Shown in pieces: positions 35,681-45,917 of a DNA stretch of 64,000 nt. Both the position numbers and the translations under genes were made by a program. This stretch comes from Agathobaculum butyriciproducens. GTDB lineage: Bacteria > Bacillota > Clostridia > Oscillospirales > Butyricicoccaceae. The notes under the pieces were generated by a model that saw only the letters and a program-made list of their open reading frames with translations, ran no database searches and was not told where the DNA came from. How positions within the stretch are numbered: the stretch's first letter is position 1; every line of letters begins with the position of its first letter. Where the stretch lies: NCBI GenBank assembly GCA_003096535.1, contig QEKJ01000001.1, positions 186,001-250,000 on the forward strand. Reading direction: 5' to 3'.

Positions 35681-35709
35681 TTGCATATGCAAAAAAATTG
35701 CTATATAAT
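35681..35709 (+). promoter_or_regulatory. gdhA promoter
   Basis: TTGCAT (35681-35686), 17 bases, TATAAT (35704-35709); a TTGCATATGCAA palindrome overlaps the -35 box. The leader to gdhA is ~85 bases and AT-rich. No other feature lies between P copy 4 and gdhA. Confidence 0.8.
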
Positions 35710-35775
35710 AGAACCGTCATCAAATATAAAAGCATTCCACTCGGATTACTTACGAAAGTTAAGCGAGTGGTATAG

Positions 35776-37140
<1,365 letters not shown>

Positions 37141-37745
37141 TTTTCGATTGAAAGGGCGCAGCCCTTTCAATCGAGGGACGCCCTTGACAGGCGCTGCCTG
37201 TAAGGGCTACCGCAATAAAAGAGCACCGGAATTTCGATTCCGGTGCTCTTTTATTGTTTGCTAAAAATGACCCGGCAAAGCTGAGCCATTTTTGTCGCGC
37301 TGAAAGCGCTCCATTTGATGCGCTCCGTGGCGTGATAGGTTATCTGGGTGCTGAAATCCCCGTCGAGGATTTTATGGGTTGGCGTGAACGCTGTCGCCCG
37401 CGAAGGACTCACCGCCGACAGGCGGCTGTCCTGTGGGTGTGGTTTGCGGGGCATACTGCGTATTTTATGCCGCGAACTGCGTTCGCGGGTGCGGGACCCG
37501 GCGGCACAGCCGCCTGTGTCCCGTATTTCGCGCGTCAGCGCGCTTCAAATAGAATTTGCTATGCAAATTCATAGCCCGTAGGCCTCTATCCTTAAAAAGA
37601 TTTAATGAGAGCAAACCGGGAGCATGTATCTCGGTTTTTATACTTCTGGAGGGAGAAAGTTTCGACCATCAGGAGGAACTTTCGGACGACTTTGGAACGG
37701 CCCACGGTCCGTTCCCCCTTGTCGGCGAAACTGTAGTTTCGCGAC
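37141..37745. repeat. Hairpin array 3 (about twelve hairpins) downstream of gdhA
   Basis: The 610 bases between gdhA and prfC hold hairpin after hairpin: 37144-37174 (TCGATTGAAAGGG stem), 37181-37206 (CCCTTGACAGGC stem), the gdhA terminator, 37264-37293 (AAAAATG/CATTTTT), 37297-37309, about 37353-37372, CCGCCGACAGGCGG near 37410, GCATACTGC..TATGC near 37452, CCGCGAAC..GTTCGCGG near 37470, GGGAC..GTCCC with inner GGCGGCACAGCCGCC near 37494-37523, GCGCGTCAGCGCGC near 37530, GAATTTGCTATGCAAATTC near 37552, GGAACGGCCCACGGTCCGTT near 37696, GCGAAACTGTAGTTTCGC near 37725. Stems are unrelated in sequence. No gene is seen. Confidence 0.8.
37213..37256 (+). terminator. Terminator after gdhA
   Basis: CAATAAAAGAGCACCGGAAT with its perfect inverse; T-rich arm, works in either direction. 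Confidence 0.88.
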
Positions 37746-37752
37746 AGGCATT

Positions 37753-39348
37753 TTATGCGTTTTCCGAGAAATCCGCAAGACGCAGATTCTCGTTATGGTC
37801 GGTTGCGTAGGTGATATTCCACGGCGAGGTGAACAGCAGCAGGCTGTTGCCCTTGAGATCCTCGACGATTTTGGTATCGCTCGTGAGCTGGAGCTTCTTA
37901 ATGTCGAAGTCATCCTCGTCATTCTCAACCCAGCGAACGTGCTCATACGGCAGGTTTTCGCGGATGATCTCAACGTTATACTCGTTCTTCAGACGGTACT
38001 CGAGCACCTCAAACTGCAGCACGCCGACAACGCCGACGATAACCGATTCCATACCGGCATTCGGCTCGCGGAAGATCTGGATGGCGCCCTCCTGTGCGAT
38101 CTGCTCGACACCCTTGACGAACTGCTTGCGCTTGAGCGTGTCCTTCTGGCGGACAACGGCAAACAGCTCGGGTGCGAACGTCGGGATGCCGGAGAACACG
38201 CACTTATGCTTGGGATCGCACACGGTATCACCGATGGAGAACACGCCCGGATCGAAAATACCGATAATATCGCCCGCGTAGGCTTCGTCTACGACCGAAC
38301 GATCCTGTGCCATCAGCTGCTGCGGTGCGGCGAGCGCCATCTTCTTGCCGGACTGAACGTGCAGCACGTCCTGACCGCGCTCGAACTTGCCCGAGCAAAT
38401 ACGCATGAACGCAACACGGTCGCGGTGCGCCTTGTTCATGTTCGCCTGAATCTTGAACACAAACGCGGAGAAATGCGGGTCGAACGGGTCGATCACACCG
38501 ATGTCAGCGGTACGCGCGGTCGGCGGCGGCGTCATCTGCAGGAACTTCTTCAGGAACGGCTCAACACCGAAGTTGGTCAGCGCGGAACCGAAGAACACCG
38601 GCGACAGCTTGCCCTCGTGCACAGCCTTGAGATCAAACTCATCGCCTGCACCGGAGAGCAGCTCCACATCGTCGATCAGCGTCTGGTACTGGTCCTCGGG
38701 CAGCAGACCCTCGAGGATCGGATCGTCGATCGACAGGCGCTGCGCCTTGACCTCGTGACGGAAATCCGCGCCCTCAAAGGCAATGACCTCATCGTCCATG
38801 CGGTCGTACACGCCCTTGAAGCGCTTGCCCGAACCGATCGGCCAGTTTACCGCATAGGTGCCGATGCCCAGCTCGTTCTCGATGTCCTCGAGCAGCTCGT
38901 ACGGGTCGCGTGCCTCACGGTCCATCTTGTTGATAAAGGTGAAGATCGGCACGCCGCGCATCGCGCAGACCTTGAACAGCTTGCGGGTCTGTGCCTCGAC
39001 GCCCTTGGAAGCGTCAATGACCATCACCGCAGAGTCAGCCGCCATCAGCGTGCGGTAGGTATCCTCCGAGAAGTCTTGATGACCCGGGGTATCCAGAATG
39101 TTGATGCACTTGCCCTCATAGCGGAACTGCAGCACCGAGGATGTTACCGAAATACCGCGCTGCTTCTCGATCTCCATCCAGTCGGAAACCGCATGACGGC
39201 TGTTTTTCTTGCCCTTGACCATGCCGGCCTCCTGAATGGCTCCGCCGTAGAGCAAAAACTTCTCCGTAATGGTGGTTTTACCGGCGTCAGGATGCGAAAT
39301 GATTGCAAATGTGCGCCGATTTTCAATTTCTTTTTTCAGGTCTGCCAC
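37753..39348 (-). CDS. prfC: Peptide chain release factor 3
   Basis: GTPase that recycles RF1/RF2 from the ribosome after termination. It has 531 residues. G1 ISHPDAGKTTITEK, switch and G3 DTPGHQDFSEDTYR, G4 TFINKMDREARDP are in place, followed by the EF-Tu-like and C-terminal domains. GTG start at 39348, nine bases after GGGAGGAAA. It is monocistronic. Confidence 0.97.
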   Translation of the reverse strand: MADLKKEIENRRTFAIISHPDAGKTTITEKFLLYGGAIQEAGMVKGKKNSRHAVSDWMEIEKQRGISVTSSVLQFRYEGKCINILDTPGHQDFSEDTYRTLMAADSAVMVIDASKGVEAQTRKLFKVCAMRGVPIFTFINKMDREARDPYELLEDIENELGIGTYAVNWPIGSGKRFKGVYDRMDDEVIAFEGADFRHEVKAQRLSIDDPILEGLLPEDQYQTLIDDVELLSGAGDEFDLKAVHEGKLSPVFFGSALTNFGVEPFLKKFLQMTPPPTARTADIGVIDPFDPHFSAFVFKIQANMNKAHRDRVAFMRICSGKFERGQDVLHVQSGKKMALAAPQQLMAQDRSVVDEAYAGDIIGIFDPGVFSIGDTVCDPKHKCVFSGIPTFAPELFAVVRQKDTLKRKQFVKGVEQIAQEGAIQIFREPNAGMESVIVGVVGVLQFEVLEYRLKNEYNVEIIRENLPYEHVRWVENDEDDFDIKKLQLTSDTKIVEDLKGNSLLLFTSPWNITYATDHNENLRLADFSENA

Positions 39349-39499
39349 AGACTTTTTCCTCCCGATCTATCAAAAATCTAATATTGTTGTAGAATGTACA
39401 CAGAATGTTCACAATTCACCAGTATTATAAATGACGTGGAAAGCGTAAGATCCCCCCACATGTTCTTGCTTTCTACTCTCTATCCTACCTTTTATTGCG

Positions 39500-39538
39500 G
39501 GAGCAGCCGGACGAAAGTTCGGCTGTTCCTGTTTTTTT
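39500..39538 (+). terminator. Orphan plus-strand terminator upstream of prfC
   Basis: GGAGCAGCCGGAC/GTTCGGCTGTTCC hairpin followed by seven T. No plus-strand gene ends here. It may close a short unannotated RNA starting near 39430, or be a repeat remnant. Confidence 0.6.
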
Positions 39539-39639
39539 ACCTTTTTCAAAGGTAAAATGAGAGTTTACGTTGTAAATTCTATTCAGCACCATCTATACGC
39601 TAACAAGTACAATCTTGTCATAAACAACGGTGCCGAGCA

Positions 39640-39950
39640 CAGCAACCAACCAAATCATTGGGCGGCACTGCCATCCTCCAGAGGACCCTCTCTTGCCCTT
39701 TGGGCAATTCACCTTGTGCCGCCCTCTGCGTTGACTTTCTGTCCTGTGTAGCAGCAAGGAATCTGACACTGCGTACAGGCAGAGACATAGGCGCACACTG
39801 TGCGCCCCTACGGTAGAAAAAATCCTCTGCCGTTCCCTTATAGTCTCAGTTCTCTGATTGCCGCCGTGCCCTCTAATGGAAAAGGGGTGAAAATCAGAGG
39901 GTGGAAACCTTGGTGTCTACCCTCTTGTGCGCCTGCCGCGTAGGCAAGAA
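39640..39950 (-). repeat. Repeat R copy D (single arm, minus orientation)
   Basis: R-family arm read on the minus strand, with AGAGGGTCCTCTGGAGGATG, AAGGTGAATTGCCCAAAGGG, GTAGGGGCGCACAGTGTGCG and the GGGTAGACACCAAGG hairpin. It fills the gap between prfC and recR together with the orphan terminator; no gene is seen from 39349 to 40003. Confidence 0.8.
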
Positions 39951-40003
39951 CCGCCGCATACTGCGGCACCAATTTCCGTCAAACGCAAACCTTACAAGGA
40001 TGC

Positions 40004-40026
40004 AAAGGAGCCATCACAGCTCCTTT
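40004..40026 (-). terminator. Possible weak terminator at the end of recR
   Basis: AAAGGAGCTGTGATGGCTCC hairpin spanning the recR stop codon, with only a short T-rich tail. Confidence 0.4.
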
Positions 40027-40613
40027 CGCCCCTCCAGTGCACGGGTCAGCGTCACCTCATCAACAAACTCCAGATGCCCGCCAACCGGAATACCATACGC
40101 CAGCCGCGTAATCTTGATGCCGAACGGCTGCAGCAGCCGCGAAATGTACATCGCCGTGGCTTCGCCCTCGGTGTCCGGATTGGTGGCGAGGATAACCTCC
40201 TCGGTCTCCTCCTCCGCCACGCGCTTGACCAGCTCACGGATACGGATGTCGTCCGGTCCGACGTGTCCCATCGGAGACAGCGTACCGTGCAGCACATGAT
40301 ACAGACCCTTGTACTCCTTCGTGCGCTCGAACGCGATTACGTCGCGCGGCTCTGCCACCACGCAGATCACCTTCTGGTTGCGCGTCTTGTCCGAACAGAT
40401 CGGACAGATCTCGCTGTCCGTCAGATTCTGACAACGCTTGCAGGTGAACGTCTTGGCTTTTGCTTCACGGATGGCATCCGCAAACCGCTCGGCGTCCTCT
40501 TTCGGCAGGTCGAGCACATGAAACGCCAGCCGCTGTGCGGTCTTCTGGCCGATGCCCGGGAGCTTTGCAAACTCCTCGATCAGCCGTTCGACCGGCGGTG
40601 CAAAAAGCTCCAT
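40014..40613 (-). CDS. recR: Recombination protein RecR
   Basis: Loads RecA with RecF/RecO at gaps. It has 199 residues: HhH region LPGIGQKTAQRLAFHVLDLP, four-cysteine zinc site CKRCQNLTDSEICPIC (about 57-72), TOPRIM domain with VVAEPRDVIAFE and ATNPDTEGEATAMY. The start overlaps the ybaB stop by one base. Part of the conserved ffs-dnaX-ybaB-recR block. Confidence 0.97.
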   Translation of the reverse strand: MELFAPPVERLIEEFAKLPGIGQKTAQRLAFHVLDLPKEDAERFADAIREAKAKTFTCKRCQNLTDSEICPICSDKTRNQKVICVVAEPRDVIAFERTKEYKGLYHVLHGTLSPMGHVGPDDIRIRELVKRVAEEETEEVILATNPDTEGEATAMYISRLLQPFGIKITRLAYGIPVGGHLEFVDEVTLTRALEGRKEL

Positions 40614-40966
40614 TACAGCAGACCGCCCAGACCGCCGCCGATACCGCCCGTAATCGCGGACATCTGGCTCTGCGACTTATCGGAAGCCGCCTTGAGGGCC
40701 TCATTGACCGCTGCAACGACCAGATCCTGCAGCATGTCGATATCGTCCGGATCAACAACGTCCGGCTTGATCTCAATGCTCTTGAGCGTGGAAGTGCCGG
40801 TTACAGTCGCGGTAACCATGCCGCCGCCTGCCGTGCCGGTGGATTCCATCTGCGCGATCTCCTCCTGCGCCTTGAGCATGCTCTCCTGCATCTTCTGTGC
40901 CTGCTTCATCATCGCCTGCATATTCATGCCGCCGCCGAAGCCGCCGAAACCCTTACCCTTTGCCAT
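40613..40966 (-). CDS. YbaB/EbfC family nucleoid-associated protein
   Basis: Small DNA-binding protein found between dnaX and recR in most bacteria. 117 residues: Gly/Met-rich start MAKGKGFGGFGGGMNMQAMM, helical MKQAQKMQESMLKAQEEIAQ, and VVDPDDIDMLQDLVVAAVNE. AAGGAGGACA site. Ends GGIGGGLGGLL. Confidence 0.95.
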   Translation of the reverse strand: MAKGKGFGGFGGGMNMQAMMKQAQKMQESMLKAQEEIAQMESTGTAGGGMVTATVTGTSTLKSIEIKPDVVDPDDIDMLQDLVVAAVNEALKAASDKSQSQMSAITGGIGGGLGGLL

Positions 40967-40980
40967 AATAAATGTCCTCC

Positions 40981-42609
40981 TTAAAGCTGTTTCACTTGAA
41001 TATCCATTGATTTAGCGCGGTCGATCAGTTCATCGACTGCGATATTTTTTTTCACAACAAGCTCCTCGCCCGCTTCGCGCACCTTGACCTTGATGGGTGC
41101 ACCGTTCAGCTTGGCCGCCTGCTCCCGGATGACCGAAATGGTCGGCTCCTTTGCCGCGAGAATGGCCGTCATTTTATCCTCGCAGAGAATGACGAGCGCG
41201 TTGTCCTCGAGCACGCCTTTCGCGCTCAGCTTGATATTGGTGTGTGCGCCGATGTTGATCTTGCCGGTCAGCGCTTCGAGCAGCGACTGCCACTGGCTCC
41301 ACAGTGTCACTTCCTGCTTAGGCGTGTCTTCTGCGGTCCCGTCTTCCTCTCGCGCCCAGTCAGGCGCATCCTCGTCGCCCGGAAGCGGCGGTGCATCATC
41401 GTCACTCGGCGGAAGCGGCACATCGCCTGCCTGCTGCGCGGCTGCTGCGGGCACCATCTGCACCGGAACGCCGTTCTTCAGCTTTTCCTCGAGCGCTTCT
41501 ACACGCCCGCCGAGCGTGTCATAGCTGTCAGCCCCCAGACTGCACAGCCGCACCGCGCACAGCTCCGCCTCCACGCGGCGGTTGGCTGCCGTGCGCATAT
41601 GGTCGAGCGAATCGCTGATAATGCGGCTCCACGCGATGAGCGTGGACGACGCCAGACCGTCACACAGCGCCTGCAGCGTCTTTACGCTGTACGCCGGAGA
41701 AATAAGCGCAGAAACGTCGGTCTTGCTGGTCTTGACCAGCAGTGCATCGCGGATCAGGCCAAGCATCTGGTCGTACACGGATGCCAGATCGCGGCCCGCA
41801 TTGTAATATTCGTCCAGCAGGCCGACTGCCGCCGCGAGATCACCCGTTTTCAGGTGCTCGGCCAGGCGAATGCCATCGTCCTGACCCATCACGCCGAGCG
41901 CCGCCGTGACCGTTTTCTCGTCCACCGCACCGGCTGCCGCCGCACGGTCGAGCATGGAAAGCGCATCTCGCATGGCGCCGTCTGCCAGCCGGGCAATCAG
42001 GCGTGCCGCACCTTCGGTCAGCGCAATGCCCTCACCTGCCGCAACATCCAGCAGCCGGCGGGAAATATCCTCCGCGCCGATGCGGCGGAAATCAAACCGC
42101 TGACAGCGCGACAGAATGGTCGCAGGTACCTTGTGCAGCTCGGTGGTAGCGAGGATGAACAGAACGTGCTCCGGCGGCTCCTCGAGTGTTTTGAGCAGCG
42201 CATTGAACGCACCGATGGACAGCATGTGTACCTCGTCGATGATGAACACGCGCTTGCGGACCTGTGCAGGCGTGTAGCGCGTCTCATCGCGCAGGTCACG
42301 GATGTTATCCACACCGTTGTTGGACGCCGCGTCAATCTCGGTCACGTCCAGCACCGAGCCGTCCAGAATGCCGCGGCACGCCGCACACTCGTTGCACGGA
42401 TCGCCGTTCACCGGATGCTCGCAGTTGACTGCGCGCGCGAGGATCTTCGCACAGGTGGTCTTGCCGGTGCCGCGCGTGCCTGTAAACAGATATGCATGGC
42501 TCAAACGTCCGGACTGCAGCTGCGCGCGCAGCGTGTCCGTAATATGCTGCTGCCCAATCACATCCGCAAACGTCTGCGGCCGCCATTTGCGGTATAAAGC
42601 CTGATACAT
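40981..42609 (-). CDS. dnaX: DNA polymerase III subunits gamma/tau
   Basis: Clamp-loader ATPase. It has 542 residues. Walker A LFTGTRGTGKTTCAK, zinc site CEHPVNGDPCNECAAC, Walker B VFIIDEVHML, sensor LATTELHKVPATILSRCQRF. The linker contains an acidic Pro-rich stretch (PSDDDAPPLPGDEDAPD). ATG at 42609 with GGAAGGAGGAA gives MYQALYRKWRPQTF. No A-rich slippery site for a separate gamma form is obvious. The CRISPR remnant starts 47 bases upstream. Confidence 0.97.
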   Translation of the reverse strand: MYQALYRKWRPQTFADVIGQQHITDTLRAQLQSGRLSHAYLFTGTRGTGKTTCAKILARAVNCEHPVNGDPCNECAACRGILDGSVLDVTEIDAASNNGVDNIRDLRDETRYTPAQVRKRVFIIDEVHMLSIGAFNALLKTLEEPPEHVLFILATTELHKVPATILSRCQRFDFRRIGAEDISRRLLDVAAGEGIALTEGAARLIARLADGAMRDALSMLDRAAAAGAVDEKTVTAALGVMGQDDGIRLAEHLKTGDLAAAVGLLDEYYNAGRDLASVYDQMLGLIRDALLVKTSKTDVSALISPAYSVKTLQALCDGLASSTLIAWSRIISDSLDHMRTAANRRVEAELCAVRLCSLGADSYDTLGGRVEALEEKLKNGVPVQMVPAAAAQQAGDVPLPPSDDDAPPLPGDEDAPDWAREEDGTAEDTPKQEVTLWSQWQSLLEALTGKINIGAHTNIKLSAKGVLEDNALVILCEDKMTAILAAKEPTISVIREQAAKLNGAPIKVKVREAGEELVVKKNIAVDELIDRAKSMDIQVKQL

Positions 42610-42655
42610 TACGAAGTTCCTCCTTCCGTGTTGATAGGTGATGTAGGTGTTGCTG

Positions 42656-42844
42656 TTGATAATCCACGCTCCCGTGAAGAGAGCGACTGCCGTGCTCATC
42701 ACGCAAGGCGCGTTTCTTGCTATTTCAATCCACGCCCCTTGCAAGAGTTATAATCAACAAAACAAGCCATTAAGTTGCAATTTCGGTGTCAATTTAACAT
42801 TATCACAAACAAAATTACTTATATTGCAACATTTCAATCCACGC
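42656..42844 (-). CRISPR. Degenerate type I-C CRISPR array remnant, no cas genes
   Basis: The repeat at 42656-42687 reads, on the minus strand, GTCGCTCTCTTCACGGGAGC then GTGGATT, the type I-C repeat, with its last bases diverged as in a terminal repeat. A 34-base spacer (42688-42721) separates it from a second copy beginning at 42722 with ATTTCAATCCACGC and decayed beyond that. This gives the expected 66-base period. A third ATTTCAATCCACGC lies at 42831-42844 out of register. No cas gene is in the window. Confidence 0.75.
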
Positions 42845-42861
42845 GGACTAACAAAAATAAA

Positions 42862-43177
42862 GAGGCGGGCGTAAGCCCGCCTCAAAGCGTCTTCCGCGAA
42901 CAAAGTTCGCGCATTAAATCAACCAACCGCTGCATGCAGCGGTTGACTGCAAGGCAGGTTTTCCGAATGGAAAACCAAGCCTTTGGCCCTGCCGCAGCAG
43001 TCCGCGTCTGCGACGCGGCATTCAATCCGCATCGCTCTGCGATGCAACAAATCGCCCAGCTTTGCCGGGTGATTTGTTACCCCGACCCAGCCGCCTTGGG
43101 CGGCGTCGTTCGGGTATCAAAATACGGTTTCTCTGGAACCGTATTTTGTATATAGGGGACTTTTGAAGTCCCCTATA
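42862..43177. repeat. Hairpin array 4 (ten hairpins) between SRP RNA and dnaX
   Basis: Ten consecutive inverted repeats: 42862-42883 (GAGGCGGGC), 42895-42911 (CGCGAAC), 42924-42945 (CAACCGCTGCA), 42957-42976 (GGTTTTCC), 43002-43018 (CCGCGTC), 43029-43045 (GCATCGC), 43047-43077 (ACAAATC), 43079-43118 (nested CCCGAC/GCCGCC), 43119-43147 (AAAATACGGTT), 43151-43177 (TATAGGGGAC); stems given as left arms. They share no sequence. The last lies just downstream of the SRP RNA but has no T run. Confidence 0.85.
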
Positions 43178-43185
43178 AGGTCTTT

Positions 43186-43490
43186 CGTTCAGCGCCCCAC
43201 AAGACCGCACACAGGTAATTCGAATACACACACCCGGCTGCCTTTCCGCATTTCGGGCTCAGAATCGGCAGATCTGCGGCACACGATGGTTTCTGCTTAA
43301 TGCTGCTCGGTTCCCCGCCTGACATGGTTCACAGTCCTCCGTTGCGCAGTACCGGTTCCTCATCGCCCTGTGAGTGGCTGCCTCGCCGCATGTGTGCTCC
43401 TTGTTACCCGCATAGTCCCCGCTGAAGCGGATTGCGGGTTCAAGGCACCGCTAACGCCCCGACTTGTGCGGCCTTGTGCGGCGCTGAACG
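43186..43490 (-). ncRNA. ffs: Signal recognition particle RNA, large bacterial type
   Basis: On the minus strand the RNA has the domain IV signature ATGTCAGGCGGGGAACCGAG followed by CAGCATTAAGCA, where Ffh binds. Its 5' end CGTTCAGCGCC pairs with the 3' end GGCGCTGAACG. The helix continues through GCACAAGGCCGCACA against TGTGCGGTCTTGTG, giving the long rod with Alu domain of Firmicutes scRNA. Exact ends are uncertain by a few bases. Position directly upstream of dnaX-ybaB-recR is the classical one. Confidence 0.9.
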
Positions 43491-43526
43491 ATTTTCAGTT
43501 TTCAGTTTGTGCCGAACAATTCGGCT

Positions 43527-45917
43527 TTATGCTTCCGGATCCTCCGAGCTGTCTCCGCTGTCTCCGCTGTCGCCACCGGAATCGCCGCTGTCGCCCGAAT
43601 CGTCTCCGCTGTCACCGCCGTCTCCGCTGTCGTCACCGGAATCGCCGCTGTCGTCGCTGTCATACGATCCGCCGTCACCGGAATCCTCATTGCCGGTGTC
43701 GGTATCCGAAGAGCTGCTGTCCGAATCGCTGTCATCTTCTTCATCGTCGTAGTAATAATTATCTACGCCCATGCTCTCGAAATCATACTTGTTTTCGATA
43801 TTCTGATGACTGCAGGTCTCGGTCGGAACCTTGTCCTTCCAGAATCGGCCGGTTGCAGCACGTCCCGCAGCGCGGCACGCACCGGATGCCAGCAGACCGG
43901 TATCCATACAGTAGGTGACTTCTTCGAAATCCTGCGGATGCGAATCGAATACCAGACCGGAATCACCCGCATGCACCTTCTGCATAACGGCCAGCCAGAT
44001 TTCCGCCGCATTGCGGCCGTATAGACCATCCAGACGGTAGTTATGCTCGTAGCCTACCCATACCGCACCGGAATACTTCGGCGTGATGCCGCAGAACCAG
44101 ATATCGGTATTGGAGGTGGTGGTACCGGTCTTGCCGCCGGTTTCTACACCGTCAAGCTGAATGCCGTAGGCGGTACCGTGTGCGGTAACGTTCTGCAGAC
44201 AATCGAGCATATAATAAGCCGTGCGGACATTGGTAAAGCCCTTATCCGTGTTGGGTGTATTCTCCATTATGGTGTTGCCTTCGCTGTCCGTCACCTTGGT
44301 GTAGGTGCGGGTACCGCCGTAAACACCGTCATTGATGAAGGTCGAGAAACCGCCCGCCATCTCACGAACGGTAACGCCGTCCGTCAGTGCGCCGAGCGCC
44401 AGCGGTGCAAGGTCGATATCCGACTGCACGGTACCGTCCTCGTTGGTGCGGCTGTCTACCAGCTTAAAGCCAAGCTGCTGCGTCATGAATTCGTAGGACT
44501 TCTGCGGAGTCAGCTGTTTGAGCAGCTGTGCCGAAATGGTATTGAGCGAACGCGTCATGCCTTCCTTGACCGTCATTGCACGGCCGGTCGGATATTTGCC
44601 GTCGTTCATCGGCCACGGATTGCCTTCCTCATCCTGTATGAGCGCACGGTCGTAAACCATGGTGTCCGGCGTAGCAATACCGGCATCCATCGCAGGACCA
44701 TAGGTCGCCAGCGGCTTGATCGAGGAACCCGGCTGACGGCGTGCGTCAGACGCGTAAGAGAAGCCGCGGCTGCTGGTCTTTTCACCGCGACCGCCGGCAA
44801 TACCAACGATATCGCCCTGCTTGTCCGTGATGACCATGGCGCTCTGCGGAATTTCGCCGTACTTTTCGGTGTTCGGGAAATTATCTGCGTTAGCCCAGAC
44901 CTCATCGAGTGCATTCTGCACCTTGGTGTCGATGGTCGCATAGATGTTCAGACCGCCGGAGTAAACCATGTTCTCCGCAACCAGACGGGAATATCCCTTT
45001 TCGGTCATCAGGTCGTTGATCACGTCCTTGATGACTTCATCGGTGAAGTAGCTGTAGGTGGACTTGATCTCCTGCTGATACTCCTCGTAGGGGCGGTAGT
45101 TAAGCTCCTCTGCTACGGCAGCCTCGTACTCCTCCTGCGAGATCATCTTCTGATCGAGCATCTGTGCAAGGATGGTCTCCTGACGCTCCTTTACCTTTTC
45201 GGGATGGTTATAAACGTCGTAAATCGACGGGTTGTTGGTGAGACCTGCCAGCACGGCGGATTCTGCCAGATCCAGCTGCGATACATCCTTGTCAAAGTAC
45301 TGCATCGCCGCAGTCTGCACGCCGTAGCTGTTGTAGCCCAGATAGATCGTGTTCAGGTACATGACCAGAATACGGTCCTTGTCGTCAATCTCTTTTTCGA
45401 GTGCAAACGCGCGGAAAATCTCGTTTACCTTGCGCTTTACCGAGTAATCGTTGTCAGCCGTGATGTTTTTGATCAGCTGCTGCGTTATCGTGGAGCCGCC
45501 GTACTGCGTGCCGCCGAGCAGCCAGCCCTTGACCGCACCGATCGTGCGCACCCAGTCTACACCGTGGTGCTTGTAAAAGCGCTCGTCCTCGATTGCAACG
45601 ACTGCGTTCTTGAGGGTATCCGGAATCTTGTCGCTGTCCACCCATTCACGGTTTTCCTTGCCCTTGATGGTTTCGTACAGCGTGTATTCATCGGAATCCG
45701 ATTCCTTTGCATAGATGAATGAATTCAGATTCAGACCCAGTCCCTTGCTGATCTCCACTGCAGTTTCCTGCGCGGACGGATTGATATAGATGTGCACATA
45801 CATCGCAAACGCAATGCCGCAGAAGCAGCCGCACAGCACGCCGATCAATACCAGTGTAATCAGTATGCGGGAGAGCAGATGTCCGATCCCCGTTCCTTTT
45901 TGATTGCCAGTTGCCAA
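43527..45917 (-). CDS. Class A penicillin-binding protein 1A
   Basis: Bifunctional peptidoglycan glycosyltransferase/transpeptidase. It has 796 residues: one membrane anchor (about 15-40), glycosyltransferase domain with VAIEDERFYKHHGVDW and GGSTITQQLIKN, then transpeptidase with ARRQPGSSIKPL (SxxK), SLNTIS (SxN) and ETGGKTGTT (KTG). The last ~75 residues are a low-complexity Asp/Ser/Gly tail (SGDDSGDGGDSGDDSGD). A TTG start at 45917 is chosen because AAGGAGGAAAACAAA precedes it; the open frame upstream has no site. A possible promoter with TATAAT lies at 46152-46157. Confidence 0.93.
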   Translation of the reverse strand: MATGNQKGTGIGHLLSRILITLVLIGVLCGCFCGIAFAMYVHIYINPSAQETAVEISKGLGLNLNSFIYAKESDSDEYTLYETIKGKENREWVDSDKIPDTLKNAVVAIEDERFYKHHGVDWVRTIGAVKGWLLGGTQYGGSTITQQLIKNITADNDYSVKRKVNEIFRAFALEKEIDDKDRILVMYLNTIYLGYNSYGVQTAAMQYFDKDVSQLDLAESAVLAGLTNNPSIYDVYNHPEKVKERQETILAQMLDQKMISQEEYEAAVAEELNYRPYEEYQQEIKSTYSYFTDEVIKDVINDLMTEKGYSRLVAENMVYSGGLNIYATIDTKVQNALDEVWANADNFPNTEKYGEIPQSAMVITDKQGDIVGIAGGRGEKTSSRGFSYASDARRQPGSSIKPLATYGPAMDAGIATPDTMVYDRALIQDEEGNPWPMNDGKYPTGRAMTVKEGMTRSLNTISAQLLKQLTPQKSYEFMTQQLGFKLVDSRTNEDGTVQSDIDLAPLALGALTDGVTVREMAGGFSTFINDGVYGGTRTYTKVTDSEGNTIMENTPNTDKGFTNVRTAYYMLDCLQNVTAHGTAYGIQLDGVETGGKTGTTTSNTDIWFCGITPKYSGAVWVGYEHNYRLDGLYGRNAAEIWLAVMQKVHAGDSGLVFDSHPQDFEEVTYCMDTGLLASGACRAAGRAATGRFWKDKVPTETCSHQNIENKYDFESMGVDNYYYDDEEDDSDSDSSSSDTDTGNEDSGDGGSYDSDDSGDSGDDSGDGGDSGDDSGDSGDSGGDSGDSGDSSEDPEA

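Noticed and set aside
37141-37745. Hairpin array considered as a CRISPR array or integron attC run
   Set aside because: Stems differ from one another, there is no constant repeat or spacer length, and no attC core or integrase is seen.
43186-43490. Considered as RNase P RNA or tmRNA
   Set aside because: The domain IV GTCAGG..GGGGAACC..AGCAGC signature, terminal pairing and position before dnaX identify SRP RNA instead.
43527-43760. Asp/Ser/Gly coding run considered as a minisatellite outside a gene
   Set aside because: It is in frame with the PBP1A gene and is a low-complexity C-terminal tail common in such proteins.
44043-45722. A 559-codon plus-strand open frame opposite PBP1A
   Set aside because: The minus-strand frame has SxxK, SxN and KTG motifs; the plus frame has no recognisable domain.
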